Below, piece by piece: positions 21,900-31,403 of a stretch of 58,010 bases of DNA (its first letter is position 1; each line of letters begins with the position of its first letter). The translations under genes and the position numbers were made by a program. Origin of the DNA: Cladosporium sp. IMV 00045 (taxonomy: Eukaryota > Ascomycota > Dothideomycetes > Cladosporiales > Cladosporiaceae). The DNA lies in the NCBI GenBank assembly GCA_001931905.2, contig MSJI02000752.1:1-58010 (forward strand), read 5' to 3'. The notes beneath the pieces are model-generated. The model had not been told where the DNA came from. It worked only from the letters and a program-made list of their open reading frames with translations, and did no database searches.

Positions 21900-23141
21900 G
21901 GTTGTCCGTGTTGGTGTGGGTTGGTTTTGGTAGAGGTTTGGGTTTGTGGGACTTGGTGTTTGGAGGGAGCGGGCAGGGGGTGTTCCAGGCGGGGTTTTAT
22001 CAATCCAGGCTTCGTTGCTGGTGAAGGCAGGGAAACGTCAGTGGCGATGAGGGGAGTGCGATATACCACGACTCGCATGATATCATCTTGCTGTCTGTTC
22101 ATTGACAGACACGGCTTCCTTCTCAAATACTGATCCGTATCCTATAGAACACCTCGTCAAGAGTCCTTATTCTGTATCGATTCCCTGGCTGGAGTCCCAG
22201 CAAATTCGTCGAAACCACCCCAGCAAGGCTCCAGTTTCAACAGAGCAGCGCTCAAGTCACCGAAGGTCAACATGTTACGATGTGGCGATGAATGCGACTT
22301 AGACTCCAGTAACGATATTCAAGGACCGTCTTCCCAAGAAGTCACCTAGGTGCAGTCCAGAGCACCAAAGAAAATCCAGCGTCCAAATTGCGATCTGTCT
22401 TTGCATCATGACATTCGTTTCCTTTAGAGTAGGCCTCAGAGAGTTATTCAATATCGCAAGGCATGGCCCGCAAATCATGTACGACCGATATATCGCGTTG
22501 CGACATTGAACGCAACGTGATCTCCAGAGCAGGGCCTCTGAAAGGCATTTTACGGCCGCGCAGTATTAGTAAACTCCTGGAATTTGCAGTTCTTGTTGAT
22601 GTATCATACTTCCAACAAGTGATCGGAGAAGTGCAGGGGTCGGCACATGAAATGCCGAGTAATGTTTACGGTATTTATGCAACCCGCAATCGAAGTGCCG
22701 ACAAAAAAGGATCTCCGCAGAATGTGGATCTCGCAAGCGCGCCGGCCTCCGCATTCATGGAGAGCTCCACAAACTCTGACTTCACGTCCATCGCTCTCGC
22801 GAAAAGCTTCACGACTCCTCTTCTTGACGTCCCTCGTAAGCTTTCATCCGCCGTTGGATCGGCTCTGTCTTCATGCTATCATGAAGAGTAATAAGGTGGG
22901 ATTAGTGCGGGGTTCGTACGGTTTGGAACTGAGTCTGTAGACTGGACTGGGACTACTAGTAGCAGGTAGCTTCGTGAATCGTGGGTCGGTATGGATGGGT
23001 CGATCAAGGCTGGTAGGCCGGTGGATAGGTGGATGGGTTAAGTAGGTATTGACTCCTCTCCTCTCTTCTCTTTCCTCTCTTCCCTCCATCACTTCCTTAC
23101 TCTCCAGCACCATAAAATATCCAACCCCAACCCAACAAAAC
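21900..23141. other. Divergent 1.2-kb intergenic region
   Basis: The region lies between the J-protein start (-) and the tannase start (+). One open frame of 142 codons (22463-22891, +) exists, but its translation resembles nothing and it has no supporting context. The last 120 bases before the tannase start are C/T-rich, as in a fungal promoter. Confidence 0.45.
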
Positions 23142-24818
23142 ATGCGCTCCCTCTCCCTTCTCCCCTTCCTCTTCCCCTCCCTCATCGCCGCCGCAGGCCC
23201 TTCATCCTGCCGCACCGACGCCATCCCCAACCCCAAACTCCCCGGCGTCCGCATCGAGCACATCAACGTAATCGAAGCCCACCGCTTCGCCCCCTGGCCC
23301 TACGCCCCGGGCAACCTCCTGCAAACCTCCTCCCCCGAGCGACCGATAGACTTCTGCAACATCACACTGACCTACACGCACCCGGGCTGGAACGACGCAG
23401 TGAACGTGTACATCTGGCTGCCTCTGGAGGAGACTGCTTGGAACGGACGATTCATGGGCGTCGGCGGGGTTGGGTGGGCGGCGGGTTTCGAGGGCGGGGT
23501 GGCGAGTGCGGTGGGGCTTGGGTTTGCGGCTGCGTATACGGATGCGGGACATGATGGGAGTGGAGGGATCAAGGCGGCTGTCAGGGGGGATTGGATCCTG
23601 CACGAGACGGGGGTGGTGGATTTGCCTTTGGTTTACGATTTCGCGTATGTGGCGTTGGACGATATGACGAAATTGGCGAAGCGAGTTGTCGCTGTCTTCT
23701 ATGGGAGGGAGGCAGAGTATGCGTATTGGAGTGGGTGTTCGACGGGGGGAAGGCAGGGGTTGGCGCTGGCGCAGAGGTTCCCTGGCACTTACGATGGGGT
23801 TCTGGCTGCGGCGCCGGCGATTAATTGGGTTTCGTTTCTGGTGGGGGAGATTTGGGGCCAGGTGATTATGAATGAATTGGGAGTGCATCCGCCTTCTTGC
23901 GAATTTGAAGCCCTCACCGACGCGGCGATCGAGGCTTGCGATGAGTTGGACGGGGTCAAAGACGGCCTTGTCGCTGCGCACGGGCAATGCGCCTTCGATC
24001 CGGACAGCGTGGTGGGCAAGAAAATCCACTGCGGCGACGGTGGCAAGACGCACAAAATCTCCCAGGCCGCCGCAACCGTCGCGAAAGAAGTCTGGCGCGG
24101 CCCCCAGCATCCCACAACAGGCGCGAGAGAAGGCTTCGGCCTCCCCCACGAAGCCCCCTTCTACATCCCCGAATACGGCCCCTTCGGCGGCCTGCTGCAA
24201 ACCTCCTGCCCTGAAAACGCCCCGACAGACGCGAAGAGATGCGTCGGCAAACCCTTCATCATGAGCGCGAGCTACATCCGGTACATGCTTGCGAAAAATG
24301 CCTCTTTCGACTTGAACTCCCTGGCGCGCGAGAATTTCTTCCAGCTCCTGCACCAGTCGCGGCAAGAGTGGACGTCCATCATGGACACGTCGGATGCAGA
24401 CCTTTCGGAATTCAAAGCCAGCGGCGGCAAGATTCTGCACTGGCACGGCATCGCAGACCAACTGATTCCAGTCAACGGCTCGGCGGACTATTACTCTCGC
24501 GTGCAAGCGCTGGATCCGGACGTGAGGAGTTTCTATCGCTATTTCGAAGTCCCCGGCGTGACGCACTGTAGTGGCGGGCCGGGGCACTTTCCTGCGAAGG
24601 CACTGGATGAGCTTGTCAGGTGGGTGGAGGAGGGGGAGGTGCCGGATGTGATTGAGGCGGTGAGTGGTGAGGCGAAGAGGCCGATTTGTCCTTGGCCGGA
24701 GGTGGCGGCATATAAATGGGGGAATGTTGATGGGATGGAGGCTTGGGAGTGTAGGGAGGGGTTTGGGGCGTTTGGATGGCCGGAGGTGAAGAGGGGGGAG
24801 GGGAGGGATGAGTTGTGA
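23142..24818 (+). CDS. Secreted tannase/feruloyl esterase family hydrolase
   Basis: A single exon of 558 residues. Residues 1-18 form a signal peptide (Leu/Phe/Pro-rich, ending ...LIAAAG), so the enzyme is exported. The family triad is complete, including the paired cysteines that make the family's CS-D-HC motif. Cys199-Ser200 lie in GCSTGGRQG, Asp439 in HGIADQLIP, and His475-Cys476 in GVTHCSGGPG. Members split ester bonds of gallate tannins, ferulate or chlorogenate esters. The true substrate cannot be told from sequence. The gene is unusually GC-rich at third positions, and its antisense strand is open for 560 codons as a result. The start at 23142 was chosen because the upstream in-frame Met (23049) would hide the signal peptide. 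Confidence 0.92.
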   Translation: MRSLSLLPFLFPSLIAAAGPSSCRTDAIPNPKLPGVRIEHINVIEAHRFAPWPYAPGNLLQTSSPERPIDFCNITLTYTHPGWNDAVNVYIWLPLEETAWNGRFMGVGGVGWAAGFEGGVASAVGLGFAAAYTDAGHDGSGGIKAAVRGDWILHETGVVDLPLVYDFAYVALDDMTKLAKRVVAVFYGREAEYAYWSGCSTGGRQGLALAQRFPGTYDGVLAAAPAINWVSFLVGEIWGQVIMNELGVHPPSCEFEALTDAAIEACDELDGVKDGLVAAHGQCAFDPDSVVGKKIHCGDGGKTHKISQAAATVAKEVWRGPQHPTTGAREGFGLPHEAPFYIPEYGPFGGLLQTSCPENAPTDAKRCVGKPFIMSASYIRYMLAKNASFDLNSLARENFFQLLHQSRQEWTSIMDTSDADLSEFKASGGKILHWHGIADQLIPVNGSADYYSRVQALDPDVRSFYRYFEVPGVTHCSGGPGHFPAKALDELVRWVEEGEVPDVIEAVSGEAKRPICPWPEVAAYKWGNVDGMEAWECREGFGAFGWPEVKRGEGRDEL

Positions 24819-25027
24819 GGGTGAGGATGAGGGTGATGCTGCTGTTTGCAGGCGGCTACTTTTGGTTTGGTATGTCTTCTTCATGCACTCGTGTTTCCCG
24901 ACAGCCTTTTGATCTGAATAACCAGCTCAAGGTCATCGTGATCTCGCACCAAGCACCTTTTCATATCTGTATCTCCAGGAATGTAAGACCTGCTTCGGGA
25001 TCTCAACAGACTCATAGGTTTCTTCAC

Positions 25028-25805
25028 CTAGAAGAAGCTCGCCTCCTCCCCCTCCCCATTCACTTCTTCCTGCTTAACAATCTCCTCCCTCTCAACAACA
25101 GGGCCCTCCTCAGTATGACTATTCTCCTTGCCCCCTCCCTTCTTCCCCTCCCCCTTAGGATTCTCATTCTTCTTTCCCTTCTTCCTCGACCCCGGTGTCT
25201 CTCCAGCCCCATCGCAATCATCCCTGGCTCTCTTCTTGGGTGTTCTCGGAGTCTTAGGACTCGTCGCTCCCTTCTGACCATCAGAAGAAAAGGCTCCATA
25301 CCTACACGCGTCAAAGTGACCTTCTGTCAGTCAATCTGTTTTTTTTTTGTTTTGTCGAGATTTTCCGGCGGGTTCTTCGGGAACAGGGAGAGAGTGAGGA
25401 AAAACCAAGACAAGACAACGTACTCAACCCGCAATTTATTCTTCGTGACGCGCAGCAGTTCGCGCGCGGATGCCGGGGAGGCGAGGTTGGCGAGGGTCGC
25501 GAATTTGGCGTAGTCGATCTGTTGATCCTTGATTCAGTATTGGGAAGAGGGAATGGGTTAATTAGGTTGATTAACGGACCTTGGGTTCGGTGTCGAAGCA
25601 TTGCCACTATTTGTTGGTCTTGACGTTAGCGCGCGTCTCTATGGCTGGGAGATCGGACGAGGGAAAGGTCACCGGGAGGATGGGCGGTCGAGGTTGGGCT
25701 TTCGCCAAACCACTTCGCCGACTCGCCAACGGAGTGTAGACACGTCGGAAGAGAAGAACTTACGGCAATGGCGAGATACTCCATCTGCTTCGCGGAGAGA
25801 GGCAT
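25028..25805 (-). CDS. Small four-exon protein with a basic, disordered tail
   Basis: Exons 25764-25805 (42 nt), 25580-25606 (27 nt), 25424-25518 (95 nt) and 25028-25301 (274 nt) are joined by GT-AG introns of 157, 61 and 122 nt and give 145 residues. The N-terminal ~55 residues form a compact helical domain: MPLSAKQMEYLAIAWQCF, then an Asp-Tyr-Ala-Lys-Phe segment, then helices with SARELLRV. The rest is Lys/Gly/Glu-rich and disordered and carries PKKRARDD, a likely nuclear signal. The domain resembles small conserved fungal proteins of unknown function that I cannot name. Three of four exons are under 100 nt, so automatic gene finders may miss it. All joints keep the frame. Confidence 0.75.
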
Positions 25806-26918
25806 GGTTGATTCCCTGCTTTGTGAGAGGTAAAGGATCCGAAGTACCGAGCTGAGCAGTGACGAGTTTCTGTCGAGATTATTCGAGGAGATGTGCAAGC
25901 TGGCACGCGCGAGTTGGAGAGTAGTAAGTAATCGATGGTGTGTGGTAAGTCGTTCTGAATTCGAGGTTCGTGTTGGGTTGGATGTAAGCCCAGTAGGTCA
26001 GGCACGCAATGGGTGGAAAGGGTGAAGAGGGAGTTAAAACAGAGAAATGGAGAGAAGAGAGAAAAAGAACAGAAGGGAGATGTGACTCGTTCTACTCTAC
26101 ACGGATTCGATGGGCCTGTGACATGTGACGCACGTGAACGCCCGTCTTTGCGTGTGAATCGAATAGTGAGAAAGTGAGGAAGGAAAACGAGAGTGCTCCC
26201 TGATCGTTGCCAATCACGGCTAGCTGTGAATCGAACTGTACACTCAATGACATCTTGCCGTGAGAGATGTGCGGAAGTGAAGGTAGTGTGATCGTAAATC
26301 GAAACCAAAGCTGAAGTGAATGCGAACGAAGATGAAGTCAAAACATGAAGTCCGAGAAGTGAAGTGACAATCCTCCCACCAACCCCATTACAATAACCAC
26401 CAAAGCGAAAAATTTCTCTCGCAAACCCGACGAGATGAGATAGAAGAAAGAAAAAAAGAAAGAAAAAAAAATGAGTGAAGCCAGGCAAACGGATCCTTCG
26501 TCCCTCTTCACAGCCATCCACGTACACACTCGCATGCGCCCTTCCGCGTTTCAGCAAGGATTGTCAAGGGGGTACATATGCACGTATGGAAGCATGCATG
26601 CATGCGGTGTTACGAGCGGCCGGTCCGGCAAGCAAAAAACGCGACTTGGAGAGGATGAACTGGGGGGAACCTGAGTGTGCAACAGCAGCAGTAAACGGTA
26701 ATAAAATCAAAAAAGCAAGGGAAAAGATCTTATGTTTCTTTGTCTCAAAAAAGGTTCGTACTCTACATGCAAATACAATGTCGCTGCTTCCCCGACCAAA
26801 GTCAAAAGGTTTTTCGTCGCGCTGCGCTCTCTCTCTCTCTCTCGCTCGTCATCACCCTTCAGTTCCCTCTCAAAGAAACCAAACATCTTTCAATTTTTCT
26901 TACAAGAAAACGCCACTT
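25806..26918. other. 1.1-kb gap, no gene seen
   Basis: The region lies between the small gene's start (-) and the 3' end of the Swi1 gene (-). It holds an A/G-rich tract (about 26441-26471), a GCATGCATGCATGC alternation at 26592-26605 and a short CT-dinucleotide run near 26829-26845. An open frame of 265 codons on the minus strand (25760-26557) is low in complexity and not believed. Confidence 0.5.
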
Positions 26919-29900
26919 CTACTCCTGCATAGCCATAGCGTGCAAGCCACAAAGCAGGCCCAAGCTCGTCTTGTCGCAATTCGGCAGCATGAGCGCGCCG
27001 ATAACGGCATGACCGAAGGGCGCGCCGTCCCAAATCTCGCGCTCCCGATCCTCAGCCACCGCAGCAGCATCCCTGCCACCCTCCCCAGCAGCTGTGGCAG
27101 CGTTCTCAAGAACCGCAGTGCCATTAGCGAAACCGCGCATGAGACTCTTCGAAGTCCCCGCTTTCTCCGCCAGCCGCTTCATCATCATCAGCGCGCGGTA
27201 GGAGATGAGGCGGAAGCTCTCGACGTCCCAGCCCATGGGGGGCGGGGCCTTGGGGCCCGCGGCGGGGCGGGGGGGTTGCTCGACGGACAGGAGGGAGGCG
27301 AGGCTGAGGAGGCTGGAGGCCCAGCCGTCGTCGCTGTCGAGCCAGGCGCGGGCGAGAGCGGCGTCTGCGGCGGCGTTGGAGGGCGCGAGGGTTGTGAGGA
27401 TGTCGGCGGCCAGCATGCCTTGGGTGAGGTAGGCTTTGCGGGCTTCCACGATGCGGAGTTGGGTGATGTTGGAGGTGGAGCCTTTGGAGCGGTCGGGGAG
27501 GACGGAGATGGAGAGAGCGAAGGCGCGGGTGAGAAGGTCGCGGGGGGACTCGGAGGAGGCGAGGGAGGAGGAGGGCGCGGTGAAGATGCTTTTGTACAGG
27601 ACGCGGTTGGGGTCTTGGCGCGCGAGCAGTTTGGCCAGGCAGTCTACCGCGGGGGGGAGGTAGCGATGCACGGCGGGGATGAAGCTGGGGAAGACCATTT
27701 TGCCGCCGCTCTCGGTGAAGCTGGGGCTTGGTTGGGGGGCGAAGGCGAGGAGGAAGTGGAGCACGTGTAGCGCGTCGTCGCGGCTTGCTAGTTCGAGGCT
27801 TTGTGTGATGTTGGATAGGAAGATGATCATGTCTTTGTAGAAATCTTGAGTGTTGTAGTAGGTTCGGAGGAGCATGTTGCGCGTGCCCAAGAGTCGAATG
27901 GTATTGCTGAGCCATTTCATGAGGGTGCTTGTCGTGAGCAGTCGATGGTTGTGCTCGTAGAAAGAAAAGTTACGAAGGACGACGGTCGTGGCGAGCAATT
28001 TGTCGGCGGCGCGATCTAGTTCGTACGCTTGCGTTCCGAACGCAGGGACGTCTTGTAATGCCTCTGCCTCTGATCGTGATCCGCGCATGATATCCTCGTA
28101 AGATGGCAGGTCCAGAGCGTCCGACACTTCAGCAGCCTCATCGGATAGGAGATCCAACTGCTCTTCTGCGCAGTCGATTAAGACGTCAATGAGGTCGCTG
28201 CATTTCTCCAACTCAAATGAAACGCGCTGATCCATTGATATGATCGCCAGAGCATCCAGCGCGTATCGAACCTCGCTATGTATACCAGATGCGAGACTTA
28301 GCGTTATCGCTTGAGTGTCGATAGTGCCCATTTCATCGACAGAAGGCATTTGAGGCATATATCGCTGGATGTTCGTCCCGAGATCTGCAAGCACGGGTAC
28401 ATCGTAGCCTCCATCGAACTCTATCGATCGCTTTTGTGGGACATAATTGGTACTCTGTGCTTCTTCCACTTTCATGACAGGACCACCGAGCTCTTGCTTG
28501 ACAGATGGTGACCTCGACACCTTCTGAGCTGGTGATGGAGCTGCAACACCAGGCATTCCGGCTTGTGGTGTCATTGCATCAGGCTTTCTCACTTGCATAC
28601 TGCTGTTTCGCCGGTGAGCAATGGTTCCCACGCCACCCATTGTCTGCTGCGGTGTTGACATTCCATTTTGCTGCGCAAGAGGAGTGTTGGGCTGCACGGG
28701 AGTCGCCTGTGGCGGTGGCTGATTTTGCATGTGGTTTTGCTGACCTGGTTGAAACTGGCCATATTGATTTTGCTGTCCAGGAGGCTGCATAGGCTTTGTA
28801 GGCGATGCTTGTGACGGAGGACCGAAGCCAGCCATCTGATGCGCTTGTTGCCTTGCTTGCTCCTGTTTCTGATGGGCGCGAGCTTGCAACCAGGCTCTCT
28901 CGTATGAAAGAATGGAGCTATAATATACCTGCTTGAGCTGATCCGCCGCGGTTTCGTAACCGGGACCAATAAGACCCAGCTTGTTAGCGACCGCTGGCCA
29001 TTGGTTGTTCTGTTCCACAGATTGAGATCCGTTCGCAGAGATGACGACCTGCCAGAGCATGTAGAGATCCACTTGTTTCTGTCCGATCACAGGAGCCATA
29101 TTCAATTGGCGGCCTTGTTGCATGCAATACTGCTGACACTGCTTCAAGAACGCCGTTCGCTTTATCTGTTGCTGCTGCATCATGGGATTGGGCATCTGCC
29201 CACCAGCACCATTAGACATCTGGCTTCCAGGTTGCTGTTGCGACTGTTGCGACTGCGGTTGCATGCTTGCGGGATTGTACATCGAGTTCGGCTGACCAGG
29301 CTGCGCTACCATCGGCCTCGAGGGCGTGGCGCCTCCGCCCTGGCGCATCTGCGCTTGCTGCTGCATCAATCGCATTTGATACTGCCTTTGCGCCATTTGC
29401 GTCTGCGACATGCCCGCCATGTTGTTGCCTTGTCCGCCCATTGGATTCTGCATGCCCTGCATACCCTGCATGTTTTGACCGGCGCCGTACTGCGGATTGT
29501 AGCCTCCCATGTGATTCGGCTGCGGCGTCATTGGATTCGGCTGAGACTGAGGCTGCGCTTGTGTGGGGGACATTTGCGACGCGAAGTTGGGCTGCTGCTG
29601 TTGTTGCTGCTGCTGGCCGGGAAATGGGCTGGGCGACGCGTTCTGCATGCGCGACTGCTGTGTGGGCTGAGAGGGTTGACGGAACTGCTGATTCTGCATG
29701 GTCGGCGATGGCGTAGCTTGGGCGGAACCGGGTTGTTGCAGATGCGCGTAAGGTGTGGGCTGTGGAGGGAACTGCTGCTGCTGCTGCTGACCAGGAAAGG
29801 CGCCCGGGGGCGGCGACCCAGCGGTTCCATCATGAGGTCGCTTCTGCGGGACAACAGAGCCAGGCTGGAAGGTTTGGTTGTTGAAGGCAGGGGTGGGAGT

Positions 29901-30080
29901 CTGAGAGACGTGGTTGCCGTTCTGGAGGCCGGGTTGGAAGGGAGAGTTGGGGTTGAGGTCGAACTGGGCGGGGTTGGCGAGGTTGGCGGGATTATTGTTG
30001 TAGAGAGCAGAAGGGTTGAGATGGCTCGGGGTGCCTTGAGGAAACATGGCGTCGGCCTGGCCGGGCTGCCATTGATTCAT
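26919..30080 (-). CDS. SWI1: SWI/SNF subunit Swi1 (ARID protein)
   Basis: A single exon of 1053 residues. The first 300 residues are Gln/Pro/Asn/Met-rich with short polyglutamine runs, as in fungal Swi1. An ARID/BRIGHT DNA-binding domain spans about 305-400, with motifs TAFLKQCQQYC, DLYMLWQVV and WPAVANKLG. A second Gln/Pro-rich linker follows. The C-terminal half (about 590-1053) is a helical repeat-like Swi1 domain ending LGLLCGLHAMAMQE. The protein is the ARID subunit of the SWI/SNF ATP-dependent chromatin remodeller, acting in transcription activation. The start MNQWQPGQADAM is the first Met of the frame. The long frame open on the opposite strand (29001-30122) comes from this gene's codon bias. 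Confidence 0.92.
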   Translation of the reverse strand: MNQWQPGQADAMFPQGTPSHLNPSALYNNNPANLANPAQFDLNPNSPFQPGLQNGNHVSQTPTPAFNNQTFQPGSVVPQKRPHDGTAGSPPPGAFPGQQQQQQFPPQPTPYAHLQQPGSAQATPSPTMQNQQFRQPSQPTQQSRMQNASPSPFPGQQQQQQQQPNFASQMSPTQAQPQSQPNPMTPQPNHMGGYNPQYGAGQNMQGMQGMQNPMGGQGNNMAGMSQTQMAQRQYQMRLMQQQAQMRQGGGATPSRPMVAQPGQPNSMYNPASMQPQSQQSQQQPGSQMSNGAGGQMPNPMMQQQQIKRTAFLKQCQQYCMQQGRQLNMAPVIGQKQVDLYMLWQVVISANGSQSVEQNNQWPAVANKLGLIGPGYETAADQLKQVYYSSILSYERAWLQARAHQKQEQARQQAHQMAGFGPPSQASPTKPMQPPGQQNQYGQFQPGQQNHMQNQPPPQATPVQPNTPLAQQNGMSTPQQTMGGVGTIAHRRNSSMQVRKPDAMTPQAGMPGVAAPSPAQKVSRSPSVKQELGGPVMKVEEAQSTNYVPQKRSIEFDGGYDVPVLADLGTNIQRYMPQMPSVDEMGTIDTQAITLSLASGIHSEVRYALDALAIISMDQRVSFELEKCSDLIDVLIDCAEEQLDLLSDEAAEVSDALDLPSYEDIMRGSRSEAEALQDVPAFGTQAYELDRAADKLLATTVVLRNFSFYEHNHRLLTTSTLMKWLSNTIRLLGTRNMLLRTYYNTQDFYKDMIIFLSNITQSLELASRDDALHVLHFLLAFAPQPSPSFTESGGKMVFPSFIPAVHRYLPPAVDCLAKLLARQDPNRVLYKSIFTAPSSSLASSESPRDLLTRAFALSISVLPDRSKGSTSNITQLRIVEARKAYLTQGMLAADILTTLAPSNAAADAALARAWLDSDDGWASSLLSLASLLSVEQPPRPAAGPKAPPPMGWDVESFRLISYRALMMMKRLAEKAGTSKSLMRGFANGTAVLENAATAAGEGGRDAAAVAEDREREIWDGAPFGHAVIGALMLPNCDKTSLGLLCGLHAMAMQE
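29584..29796 (-). repeat. Polyglutamine-coding CAG/CAA runs in SWI1
   Basis: Two Gln runs of about 6-8 codons lie near residues 97-103 and 156-164 of the Swi1 protein, encoded by CAG/CAA mixtures. They lie in the disordered N-terminus. Such runs vary in length among strains and can promote condensates; the latter is an inference from yeast Swi1. Confidence 0.7.
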
Positions 30081-31403
30081 GATCGATCATGCGCCTGGCA
30101 CTGTCGGACGCGTGGGAGTTAGTGCGTGCGAGGAGAGGTCGGGCGCAAGGGCTCACGGTCGCGCAGGGAGCGCGGCGCATGGTGGTGGGGGGCAGCAGGC
30201 ATGGGAGGAGAGGTGATAGTGTAAGATGCGCCAGACGGATTACTTACCAGAGGTCGGAAAGAGAGGGAATGGGTGATGGTAGGGTATAACGGGTTCTCGA
30301 TCGGGCCGGGTGATGGATGGGCGCGTAGTGGACGGAGGGTTGCTGACGCTTGCTGGGACGCGCGAGTTGAGAGTCGCCAAGTCCTGGCAGGCAGAGCAAG
30401 CAACCCCATGCTGAGCTGGAGGAGTCGGCCTGGCCTGGCACATGTCAAGTCGGGAGGGAAACAAAAACATGGTGGTTATATCACGTACGGTCGTGGGAGT
30501 AGACAGTCAACACATAACAATCACATAGACACGATGATGCAGGCCGACAAGACAAGGCAAGGCGAGAGTTGGCTCAACCACACACAAAGCGACAAAGGAG
30601 CAGCTCCGCACCTCTCATCATCACTCGCCACGACATCCCACCGGCCCTTCGCATGCGACCACGAGAGAAGATGCCGAAAATCGCAGCACTCGGACCATGC
30701 CACTCTCATCCCAAGTACAACCCGATTGGAATGTTTTGTGCGGTAATAATAGTCTGTCTGTGCCAATTGTTTGTAATCTGTCACATTCCTGTTGTTTCCC
30801 TTCCCTGACTCTCTCCCTCTCTGCTGGCTCTATACCATACCGCGCTCTCTCCGCAAAATCCCTCTCTCCTCTCCTACACACGAACCAAGTACAAGATTAC
30901 GCCTCCGCCCCACCCAATGTCATTTGCTCTCTCTCACCGTCTATCTCTACTGTATATACCCTCCTCTTCCCCCCTCTCTCCCTCCCTCCCAGCATGTCAC
31001 GCGCTCGTACTATCTCCCCCCAATTGTGATAAGCTTTTCTGCAAGCCAAGGTGTTGCTGGCGGCAATAAGCGAACCCAGGCACGCAATACCGCATGATAA
31101 AACTGACACAATAGTACCTACCTTGTCTTGTCATGCCACCGATCCGTCATCTCACTTTCATGATCGACTGTGTGAGTGGCTTTCTTGCTTTCACTTTTCT
31201 TCACGGGAACATCCTCTGCTCGGATGTCACGGCTAGAAAATACCTAATAATAATAATAAGATGAACGTGACTTTGTCGCCGCAGAGTTGCCGTAGTGGCT
31301 CGTCTACTCTACTCTCAGCATCCCACACGCCTCGCATGCTACATTCCAGACGGATACTAATATATCTACACACTTGCTGGCACTCCCCTTTTTAAGCAGA
31401 TCA
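30081..31403. other. 1.3-kb gap, no gene seen
   Basis: This holds the promoter and leader of SWI1 (minus strand) and the 3' flank of the F-box gene. A strongly C/T-rich tract covers about 30790-31000. Open frames are short and follow the base skew. A TAA/ATA trinucleotide run (TAATAATAATAATAA) lies near 31246-31260. Confidence 0.5.

Noticed and set aside
22463..22891. 142-codon plus-strand frame
   Set aside because: No domain, no promoter features, and an unremarkable mixture of residues; compatible with chance.
23202..24884. 560-codon open frame antisense to the tannase gene
   Set aside because: The sense gene has a signal peptide and a full catalytic triad. The antisense frame is rich in Arg, Pro and His because of the GC-rich third positions, has no recognisable domain and no own promoter context.
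25760..26557. 265-codon frame on the minus strand
   Set aside because: The translation is low in complexity with Phe runs and overlaps the first exon of the small four-exon gene. No domain or homology is apparent.
26592..26605. GCATGCATGCATGC alternation as a regulatory site
   Set aside because: Similar ATGCATGC stretches recur in several spacers of this window (near 33990, 41418 and 49505) without consistent position relative to genes.
29001..30122. 373-codon Leu/Arg-rich frame antisense to SWI1
   Set aside because: It arises from Gln- and Met-rich codons of Swi1 read backwards (CTG/TTG and CAT runs). It is not a protein-like composition.
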